The notes under the pieces are model-generated. The model was not told the origin of the DNA, searched no databases, and saw only the letters and a list, made by a program, of their open reading frames with translations. Below, one piece after another: positions 5,359 to 10,564 of a stretch of 10,564 nucleotides of DNA. Origin of the DNA: Oscillospiraceae bacterium (GTDB lineage: Bacteria; Bacillota; Clostridia; Oscillospirales; Oscillospiraceae). The stretch lies in NCBI GenBank assembly GCA_017399325.1, contig JAFQDY010000191.1, forward strand, positions 1-10,564, given 5' to 3'. Position 1 is the first letter of the stretch; every line of letters begins with the position of its first letter. A program made the translations under genes and the position numbers.

Positions 5359-7536
5359 ATGGAAAATTTCGCTGAACATTACGGGTCGCTGTACCAGACG
5401 GTGAACCGATGCCTGCCGGGAATCGATATGGCGCGCATCGATCAGGCCGTGGAATACGCCCGTGAAAAACATAAAGAACAAAAGCGCAAAGACGGCTCGC
5501 CTTACATCATTCACCCGCTGTCCGTGGCGGAGATCGTGGCGGAGATGGGTCTGGATGTGGACGCTATCTTAGGCGCACTTTTACACGACTGCATCGAGGA
5601 CACCGACGCCTCCCACGAGGAGATCGCCCGGCTGTTCGGCACCACCTGCGCGGAACTGGTGGAGGGCGTTACCAAGTTGACCCGGGCCAATTTTGCCTCC
5701 TCGGAAGAGGCCCAGATGGAGAACTTAAGAAAGATGTTCATGGCTATGAGTAAGGACATCCGGGTGGTTCTCATCAAAATCGCCGACCGGCTCCACAATA
5801 TGCGCACCATGCAGTATCAAACCCCGGAAAAGCAACTGATCAAGTGCCGGGAAACTATGGACATATACGCCCCGCTGGCCCACCGGCTTGGTATGCAGAA
5901 GGTAAAGTGGGAGTTGGAAGACTGCTCGCTGCGGTATTTGGACCCCACCGCCTACAACGATATTCTGTCCTATCTTTCTGCCCACAAGGAGAAAGATGAG
6001 GCATTTATGCACACCATTCAAGACGCCATTTCCCAGCGGCTTACCGCTATGGGTATCCACAGCAGCGTCTACGGACGGGTGAAGCACGTGTACTCCATCT
6101 ATCGGAAGATGGGCGCCCAGAGCAAGAATATGGACGAAATTTACGACATTTACGCATTCCGGGTCATTGTGGACACCATTCCCGATTGCTACAATGTTCT
6201 GGGCCATATCCACGATCTGTTCAACCTTGTGCCCGGGCGTTTTAAGGACTATATCTCCACCCCCAAGCCAAATATGTATCAATCCCTCCACACCACGGTC
6301 ATCGGTACCCAGGGCATTCCCTTTGAGGTGCAGATCCGCACTTGGGAGATGCACGAGACCGCCGAATACGGCATTGCCGCCCACTGGAAATACAAGCAGG
6401 GCGCCGGCGAAGGTCAGGAAAAGGACTTTGAGTGGGTGCGCCGCTTGCTGGAAAACCAGCAGGATACTGACGCGGAAGATTACGTCAGTTCCATGAAGAT
6501 CGATATGTTCGACGACGAGGTGTTCACCTTTACCCCCAAGGGCAAGATCGTGCCTCTGCCCGCCGAGGCTACCCCCATCGACTTTGCCTATGCCATTCAC
6601 TCCGGCGTCGGTAACTCCATGGTCGGTGCCAAGGTCAACAACCGGATCGCCAACATCGACATGACTCTGAAAAACGGCGATATTGTGGAGGTCCTTACCT
6701 CCAAAGCCGCCAAGGGTCCCAGCCGCGACTGGCTCTCCATCTGCAAGAGCAACCAGGCCCGCACCAAAATCAAGCAGTGGTTCAAGAAAGAAAAGCGGGA
6801 AGAAAATGTGATCCACGGCCGTTCTTCCTTTGAAGGGGAGATGCGCCGGATCGGCCTGCCCCTTTCCATTACCGTGGACCCGGAAGTTGGCCCGGGATTG
6901 CTGAAGAAACTATCTTTCGACTCTTGGGAGGATATGTATGCCGCCATCGGTTACGGCGGCTTGACCGCCACCAAGGCCGTGGGCCGTATTCGCGACGACA
7001 TCAACCGGGCGCTGAAAGCCCAAAACAGCGAAAAGCAGGCATTGCAAGTCAAACCCGAGGAGACCAAGACCGACCGCCACGGGGTCAATGGCGTCATCGT
7101 GGAAGATATCGAGTCGTGTATGATCAAGTTCGCCAAATGCTGTACCCCCGTTCCCGGTGACGGCATCATCGGCTTTATCACCAAGGGTTTCGGCGTGTCC
7201 GTCCACCGGATCGACTGCCCCAATGCCCAAAATCGGGACGAACCCCATCAGGCCGCCCGCTGGGTCCGTGTGCGCTGGGCAAACAGCGAAGACCAGCCCT
7301 TCGAGACCACGCTGGAACTGGATTGCATCACCCGGGACGACCTTTTGCTGGATGTGGCAACGGTCATGTCCACCGCCCGGGTCCGTATGAAAGAGTTAAA
7401 CGGCAAGGATCTGCCCGGCGGCCGCACGGTGTTTACGGTGCGGTTTGAAGTGAAAAACGTGGAGGAACTGGAGTCTGTTCGCAACAAACTGCAGAACATT
7501 CGCAATGTGATCGGCTCACGCCGTGGACAAAACTAA
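5359..7536 (+). CDS. rel: Bifunctional (p)ppGpp synthetase/hydrolase, RelA/SpoT family
   Basis: A 725-residue long RSH enzyme that makes and degrades (p)ppGpp in the stringent response at the ribosome. The hydrolase HD domain is intact: His52, His76-Asp77, Glu80-Asp81 in LLHDCIEDT, and Asp143 in ADRLHN. The synthetase domain shows GRVKHVYSIYRKM (239–251), YDIYAFR (262–268), RFKD (294–297, the RxKD signature of bifunctional enzymes) and EVQIRT (323–328). TGS (about 384–447), a helical region, the CCTPVPGD conserved-cysteine region (594–601) and a C-terminal ACT/RRM domain (about 648–720) follow. Both catalytic sites look active. ATG at 5359 has AAGGAG 9 nt upstream, inside the 3' end of recJ, so translation of the two is probably coupled. 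apt, usual between recJ and rel in Firmicutes, is missing. Confidence 0.97.
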   Translation: MENFAEHYGSLYQTVNRCLPGIDMARIDQAVEYAREKHKEQKRKDGSPYIIHPLSVAEIVAEMGLDVDAILGALLHDCIEDTDASHEEIARLFGTTCAELVEGVTKLTRANFASSEEAQMENLRKMFMAMSKDIRVVLIKIADRLHNMRTMQYQTPEKQLIKCRETMDIYAPLAHRLGMQKVKWELEDCSLRYLDPTAYNDILSYLSAHKEKDEAFMHTIQDAISQRLTAMGIHSSVYGRVKHVYSIYRKMGAQSKNMDEIYDIYAFRVIVDTIPDCYNVLGHIHDLFNLVPGRFKDYISTPKPNMYQSLHTTVIGTQGIPFEVQIRTWEMHETAEYGIAAHWKYKQGAGEGQEKDFEWVRRLLENQQDTDAEDYVSSMKIDMFDDEVFTFTPKGKIVPLPAEATPIDFAYAIHSGVGNSMVGAKVNNRIANIDMTLKNGDIVEVLTSKAAKGPSRDWLSICKSNQARTKIKQWFKKEKREENVIHGRSSFEGEMRRIGLPLSITVDPEVGPGLLKKLSFDSWEDMYAAIGYGGLTATKAVGRIRDDINRALKAQNSEKQALQVKPEETKTDRHGVNGVIVEDIESCMIKFAKCCTPVPGDGIIGFITKGFGVSVHRIDCPNAQNRDEPHQAARWVRVRWANSEDQPFETTLELDCITRDDLLLDVATVMSTARVRMKELNGKDLPGGRTVFTVRFEVKNVEELESVRNKLQNIRNVIGSRRGQN

Positions 7537-7537
7537 C

Positions 7538-7592
7538 TGCCCTTGCGGGCAAAATTAAAATGCAAAATGCAAAATGTAAAATGCAGAATGAA
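7538..7592 (-). repeat. Small hairpin and heptamer tail of family 1 copy C
   Basis: Directly after the rel stop codon, TGCCC/GGGCA (7538–7542 with 7547–7551) forms a stem whose minus-strand loop is GCAA, as in the second hairpin of copies A and B. A tract of degenerate AAAATGC heptamers (about 7556–7592) follows, leading into the inverted element C. This is the longest heptamer tail of the three, about five units. Confidence 0.6.
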
Positions 7593-7692
7593 CTTGGCTC
7601 TCCCTTTGGGAGAGCTGGCAAAAATCTTTGATTTTTGACTGAGAGGGCCCTCTCCGCCCCTTCGGGGCACCTCTCCCAAAGGGAGAGGCAAG
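7593..7692 (-). repeat. Family 1 palindromic element, copy C (inverted, 100 bp)
   Basis: A 100-bp element with 22-bp terminal inverted repeats (7593–7614 and 7671–7692) matching at 21 positions. It contains five consecutive palindromes: GCTCTCCC-TTT-GGGAGAGC (7597–7615), CAAAAATC-TTT-GATTTTTG (7619–7637), the uninterrupted GAGAGGGCCCTCTC (7641–7654), GCCCC-TTC-GGGGC (7656–7668) and CCTCTCCC-AAA-GGGAGAGG (7670–7688). Its orientation is opposite to copies A and B, and it lacks the roughly 20-bp spacer they carry inside the central palindrome. It lies between rel and dtd and would be transcribed with them. It encodes no protein. Confidence 0.85.
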
Positions 7693-7727
7693 AAGGTTTC
7701 TTTCCCTTTCGGAAGAAGGAGAACGCT

Positions 7728-8195
7728 ATGCGCGCTGTATTGACAAGAGTAAAGTCCGCGTCGGTGACCATCGACGGGGAAGTTGTGGGTAGAATCGGAC
7801 AGGGTTTTCTGATTCTTTTGGGCGTCGGCCCGGAAGATACCGAAGATAAGTGCCGGTATTTGGCGGAAAAGGCCATGGGTCTGCGGATCTTCGAGGACGA
7901 AAACGGCAAGATGAACTTAAGCCTTGCCGATGTGGGCGGAAGCGTCTTGGTGGTCAGCCAGTTCACCCTCTACGGCAACTGCCGGAAAGGCCGGCGGCCG
8001 TCGTTTGTGGAAGCGGCCGGTCCGGAACTGGGCAACCGGCTCTATGAGCAGTTTTTGAAAAACTGTGAAGATCTGGGTTTCCCGCCCCAGCACGGCCGGT
8101 TTGGCGCAGATATGCAGGTGGAATCCGTCAACGACGGCCCGGTGACCCTGTGGCTGGATACAGACACCTTGATGGACACTCCCAGAAGAAATTGA
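7728..8195 (+). CDS. dtd: D-aminoacyl-tRNA deacylase
   Basis: A 155-residue cytoplasmic homodimeric enzyme that hydrolyses D-amino acids (and mischarged glycine) from tRNA, protecting translation fidelity. The N-terminus MRAVLTRVKSASVTIDG is typical of the family. The two active-site motifs are present: SQFTLYG (77–83) and NDGPVT (135–140), along with RKGRRPSF (86–93) and GRFGADM (123–129). Length is a few residues above the usual 145–150 because of a short C-terminal extension. The start at 7728 has AGAAGGAG ending 6 nt upstream. The frame stays open back to an ATG at 7635, but that stretch is repeat element C and should not be included. The position after rel is the usual one in Firmicutes. 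Confidence 0.96.
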   Translation: MRAVLTRVKSASVTIDGEVVGRIGQGFLILLGVGPEDTEDKCRYLAEKAMGLRIFEDENGKMNLSLADVGGSVLVVSQFTLYGNCRKGRRPSFVEAAGPELGNRLYEQFLKNCEDLGFPPQHGRFGADMQVESVNDGPVTLWLDTDTLMDTPRRN

Positions 8196-8198
8196 TTT

Positions 8199-8274
8199 TG
8201 TAGGGGACGACCCCTTGGACGTCCCGCAAAACATGCCAATTCAATCCGGGGCGTCGAAGGCGCCGCCCCCTACA
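8199..8274. repeat. Family 2 inverted pair of half-elements
   Basis: TGTAGGGG (8199–8206) and CCCCTACA (8267–8274) form perfect 8-bp ends. Inside are two hairpins of identical design: GGGACG/CGTCCC (8204–8209 with 8220–8225) and GGGGCG/CGCCCC (8248–8253 with 8264–8269), each with a 10-nt loop. The right half, read on the minus strand, aligns with the 28-bp half-elements at 129–156 and 9070–9097. The element nearly fills the gap between dtd and the MBL-fold gene and ends 6 nt before that gene's AAGGAG site. Confidence 0.75.
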
Positions 8275-8292
8275 TTGAAAAAGGAGACCGAT

Positions 8293-8886
8293 ATGCTAAA
8301 AATCGAAGTTTTGCCTCTCGGGGCATATCAGACCAACTGCTATCTGGCTTGGGGCGAGGGCAGTGACGACTGCATCGTCATCGACCCGGGTTACAACCCC
8401 GAAATCGTGCTGAAAAAGGCCGAAGAATTGGGGAAACGCGTTGACGCCATTCTCCTGACACACGGACATTTTGACCATGTGGGCGGTGTCAGGGGCATTG
8501 CAGAGATCACCGGCTGCCCGGTTTATATCCACGAAAAGGAATGTTCTTTGCCGGAAGAAACCACCGCCGGCCCGCTGTATTACACTTGCGCCTACGGCGA
8601 GGGCGACCGCCTTGATCTGGCGGGTCTGTCCATTCGGGTGATGCACACCCCGGGCCATACCCCCGGCGCTGTTTGTTTGCTGGCAGAAGACACTATGTTT
8701 TCCGGCGACACCCTGTTTATGGGTTCTATGGGCCGCACGGATTTCCCCGGCGGCAGTTGGAGTCAGATGATGACTTCCCTTGACCGGCTGAAAGCGCTGC
8801 CCGGGGATTACAAAGTTCTGCCCGGCCACGGCCCGGCCACCACATTGCAGGCCGAACGGCAATTTAACCCCTATCTGAACCGGTAA
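8293..8886 (+). CDS. MBL-fold metallo-hydrolase, glyoxalase II-like
   Basis: A 197-residue single-domain metallo-beta-lactamase-fold hydrolase, probably cytoplasmic. The full metal-binding set of a dinuclear site is visible: His57, His59, Asp61 and His62 in THGHFDH, His121 in PGHTPG, Asp139 in SGDTLF, and His179 in PGHG. It resembles short YcbL/GloB-like proteins and lacks the C-terminal glutathione-binding helices of classical glyoxalase II, so the substrate (possibly another thioester) cannot be named. ATG at 8293 has AAGGAG ending 6 nt upstream. The frame extends back to an ATG at 8215, but that part translates the family 2 repeat. It lies between dtd and hemZ, as is common in Clostridia. 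Confidence 0.92.
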   Translation: MLKIEVLPLGAYQTNCYLAWGEGSDDCIVIDPGYNPEIVLKKAEELGKRVDAILLTHGHFDHVGGVRGIAEITGCPVYIHEKECSLPEETTAGPLYYTCAYGEGDRLDLAGLSIRVMHTPGHTPGAVCLLAEDTMFSGDTLFMGSMGRTDFPGGSWSQMMTSLDRLKALPGDYKVLPGHGPATTLQAERQFNPYLNR

Positions 8887-8919
8887 AGCCATTTCGGAAT
8901 TGAGAATTGTGCGGGCGTT

Positions 8920-9044
8920 CTTGCCTCTCCCCTTGGGAGAGGTGGCTGCCCGCAAGGGCAGACGGAGAGGGTTTCCCGGTTTTGTATAACCCCCTCAGTC
9001 AAAAATCAAAGATTTTTGCCAGCTCCCCCAGAGGGGGCGCCAAG
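8920..9044 (+). repeat. Family 1 palindromic element, copy B
   Basis: A 125-bp element nearly identical to copy A in two blocks: 8920–8971 against 159–210 (one mismatch) and 8986–9044 against 226–284 (one mismatch). The spacer between them differs in sequence and by 1 nt in length. It has the same hairpin series and the CTTGCC/GCCAAG ends. It lies between the MBL-fold gene and hemZ, in the direction of transcription. Confidence 0.85.
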
Positions 9045-9066
9045 ATCATTTTGCATTTTGCATTCC
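9045..9066 (+). repeat. Heptamer tail of family 1 copy B
   Basis: ATC followed by two exact ATTTTGC units and a partial third. This is shorter than the tails of copies A and C, so unit number varies between copies. Confidence 0.6.
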
Positions 9067-9069
9067 TTA

Positions 9070-9097
9070 GGACCGTCGAGGACGCCGGTCCCTACAA
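9070..9097 (-). repeat. Family 2 half-element, copy 2 (28 bp)
   Basis: Identical over all 28 positions to 129–156. It follows family 1 copy B, whereas copy 1 precedes family 1 copy A, so the modules combine in different orders. It ends 6 nt before the GAGG ribosome binding site of hemZ, as the family 2 pair does before the MBL-fold gene. Confidence 0.75.
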
Positions 9098-9115
9098 TGC
9101 ATTGAGGAAACATTT

Positions 9116-10534
9116 ATGAACTTAACCATCATCGGTCATACTGACCGTTACAGTGTGGAGCAACTGCTGCTGTCGCTGTTTTCCCAAGACACAGACGGCA
9201 AAGCCCTGTCCCGGCTGACCCGGGGAAAAACCTGGCTCACCGCCGTTGCGGAAATCGAAATTGACGGCAAAAAGACCCGCTCCGTCCGCCGTCTGAAAAC
9301 GGCAGAGGAATCTGTCCGCCTGCGGCGGCGGATCTTGCAGCAGAGCATCTATCTGGCGGCTTTGCCCCACTTGGAAAACGCTCCGGCTTGGGGCGCGTTG
9401 GCGGGTGTCCGTCCCACCAAGATCTCCACAAAACATCTGCTTGACGGCGGCAATTTGAAAACTGCAGACACCCTGCTAAAAGATGTGTATTTTGTCAGCC
9501 GTGAACGGCGCGCTTTGGCGCTGGCCTGCTCGGAATCCACCGTAAACGCGGTGCAAAAGATGAATCAAGACGACATTTCCCTGTATGTGGGCATTCCTTT
9601 TTGCCCCACCCGCTGCGCCTACTGCAGTTTTGTAAGCAGCACCGTGGGCAAGGACGGCAATTTGCTGGAAGCCTATTTACAGGCCCTATATAAAGAACTG
9701 GAACACACGGGAAAACTCCTTGAAAAATCAGGAAAAACCGTTCGCACGGTCTACATCGGCGGCGGCACGCCCACCACTTTGTCCTCCGCCCAGATGGCGA
9801 AACTTCTGGACAGGATCTACGGCAGTTTTGACCTGTCCCGCTGTTTGGAATTCACCGTGGAAGGCGGCAGACCCGACACGCTGGACTTTGAAAAACTGCA
9901 AATGATCCGCGCCCACGGCGCTGACCGTATGAGCATCAACCCCCAGACAATGGACGATGCCGTTCTTCGTGCCTGCGGCAGACCCCATACAGGGGCCGAT
10001 GTGGCGGCCCGCTATGAGGACGCCAAAAAAGCGGGGTTCGATTCCATCAATATGGACTTGATCGCGGGACTTCCCGAAGATTCTTTCGAAGGGTTCAAGC
10101 GCTCTTTAGACCAAGTGGCGGCCTTAAATCCCGCCAACATCACCGTCCATACCCTGGCCTTAAAAAAGGGCGCAGACCTGTTTGAAAAGCGGGTGAATCT
10201 CCCATCTTACGAAGAAGTTGCGAAAATGGTGGATTACGCCACAAAAACCTTGTATTTGCAAGGCTACAAGCCGTATTATCTATACAGGCAGAAGTATATG
10301 TCCGGCTCGTTCGAGAACGTAGGCTGGGCAAAAGAGGGCAAAGACTGCCTGTACAATATTTATATGATGGAAGAACTGCATACCATTTTGTCCCTGGGCG
10401 GCGGTGGTATGAACAAAGTCAACCTTCCGGATGGCACATTGCAGCGATTCCACAACCCCAAGTTCCCCCGGCAGTACATCGACCAGATCGGCGATGTCCT
10501 CCGGCAAAAAGACGAACTGTTCGCGCTGTTATAA
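9116..10534 (+). CDS. hemZ: HemZ-type radical SAM protein (coproporphyrinogen III dehydrogenase family)
   Basis: A 472-residue radical SAM enzyme of the HemN/HemW/HemZ family, annotated as oxygen-independent coproporphyrinogen III oxidase. An N-terminal domain of about 150 residues includes GVRPTKI (97–103), typical of HemZ. The radical SAM core starts at LYVGIPFCPTRCAYC, with cluster cysteines 163, 167 and 170 (CxxxCxxC). GGGTPT (215–220), DLIAGLP (314–320) and the HemZ-type PYYLYRQKYM (386–395) with ENVGWA (400–405) follow. Length is close to the clostridial family norm. ATG at 9116 has GAGG 8 nt upstream. No other haem-pathway gene is in the window, and the true reaction of many HemZ proteins is unproven, so the haem role is taken from family annotation. 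Confidence 0.9.
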   Translation: MNLTIIGHTDRYSVEQLLLSLFSQDTDGKALSRLTRGKTWLTAVAEIEIDGKKTRSVRRLKTAEESVRLRRRILQQSIYLAALPHLENAPAWGALAGVRPTKISTKHLLDGGNLKTADTLLKDVYFVSRERRALALACSESTVNAVQKMNQDDISLYVGIPFCPTRCAYCSFVSSTVGKDGNLLEAYLQALYKELEHTGKLLEKSGKTVRTVYIGGGTPTTLSSAQMAKLLDRIYGSFDLSRCLEFTVEGGRPDTLDFEKLQMIRAHGADRMSINPQTMDDAVLRACGRPHTGADVAARYEDAKKAGFDSINMDLIAGLPEDSFEGFKRSLDQVAALNPANITVHTLALKKGADLFEKRVNLPSYEEVAKMVDYATKTLYLQGYKPYYLYRQKYMSGSFENVGWAKEGKDCLYNIYMMEELHTILSLGGGGMNKVNLPDGTLQRFHNPKFPRQYIDQIGDVLRQKDELFALL

Positions 10535-10541
10535 GGTCTGC

Positions 10542-10560
10542 GGGCGACCACAGGTCGCCC
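10542..10560. repeat. GGGCGACC/GGTCGCCC hairpin after hemZ, possible family 2 relative
   Basis: A perfect 8-bp stem (10542–10549 with 10553–10560) has a 3-nt loop. Read on the minus strand, GGGGCGACC...GGTCGCCCGC resembles the left half of the family 2 pair at 8203–8227. No T-run is seen, but the window ends 4 nt later, so a terminator cannot be excluded. Confidence 0.45.
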
Positions 10561-10564
10561 CGAC

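Noticed and set aside
4255..5514. Minus-strand open frame of 419 codons across recJ and rel
   Set aside because: It is antisense to two clear conserved genes, shows no family motifs and has no ribosome binding site or promoter; a shadow of GC-rich codon usage.
5725..6816. Minus-strand open frame of 363 codons within rel
   Set aside because: Fully antisense to the RelA/SpoT catalytic domains, with low-complexity hydrophobic composition and no recognisable domain.
7538..7692. Element C as an intrinsic terminator for rel
   Set aside because: Several strong stems are present but none is followed by a T-run on the plus strand, and dtd follows in the usual operon order.
7593..7692. Element C as a T-box or riboswitch controlling dtd
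   Set aside because: No T-box core sequence, specifier arrangement or terminator/antiterminator pair is visible, and near-identical architecture occurs next to unrelated genes.
10542..10560. Hairpin after hemZ as the operon terminator
   Set aside because: Only 4 nt remain after the stem, with no T visible, and it resembles family 2 repeats; it cannot be decided from this window.
1..10564. A defence system, prophage, biosynthetic cluster or transposase-encoding mobile element
   Set aside because: All seven protein genes are housekeeping or surface-anchoring types, and no nuclease-effector, integrase, transposase or phage gene was recognised; the novelty is limited to non-coding repeats and the sortase pair.

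Overview
The window looks like chromosomal DNA from a low-to-mid GC Gram-positive anaerobe, most likely a gut Clostridia/Oscillospirales species. The reasons are a class B sortase, a single bifunctional Rel, HemZ, the recJ–rel–dtd–MBL–hemZ gene order, AGGAGG-type ribosome binding sites and sigma-A promoters with TGn-extended -10 boxes. The assignment is inference from gene content and style, since no rRNA or tRNA is present.

Left part (about 1–3215). Positions 1–312 hold no gene but a dense series of palindromic repeat modules. Two genes follow on the minus strand: a class B sortase (2194–3144) and, downstream of it, a large secreted, C-terminally membrane-anchored surface protein (361–1986). 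Each has its own promoter and rho-independent terminator. The surface protein carries an NSKTG motif just before its membrane segment, so the pair may be an enzyme and its substrate.

Right part (about 3216–10564). A divergent intergenic region separates the sortase from a plus-strand gene run: recJ, rel, dtd, an MBL-fold hydrolase and hemZ. recJ and rel are 3 nt apart. The later genes are separated by gaps of 97–229 bp that are largely filled with repeat modules. The genes serve DNA repair, the stringent response, tRNA quality control, a glyoxalase II-like hydrolase and a radical SAM enzyme. The gene order is a conserved Firmicutes neighbourhood, except that apt, usually found between recJ and rel, is absent.

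The most unusual content is between the genes. Two families of compact, multi-hairpin elements recur. Family 1 is about 100–126 bp, with a near-perfect inverted repeat at its ends in one copy, hairpins whose stem sequences change while pairing is kept, and a heptamer (TTTTGCA)n tail. Family 2 is a TGTAGGG... half-element of about 28 bp that also occurs as an inverted pair. Family 2 modules end just before the ribosome binding sites of two operon genes. No defence system, phage, IS transposase or CRISPR array was found.
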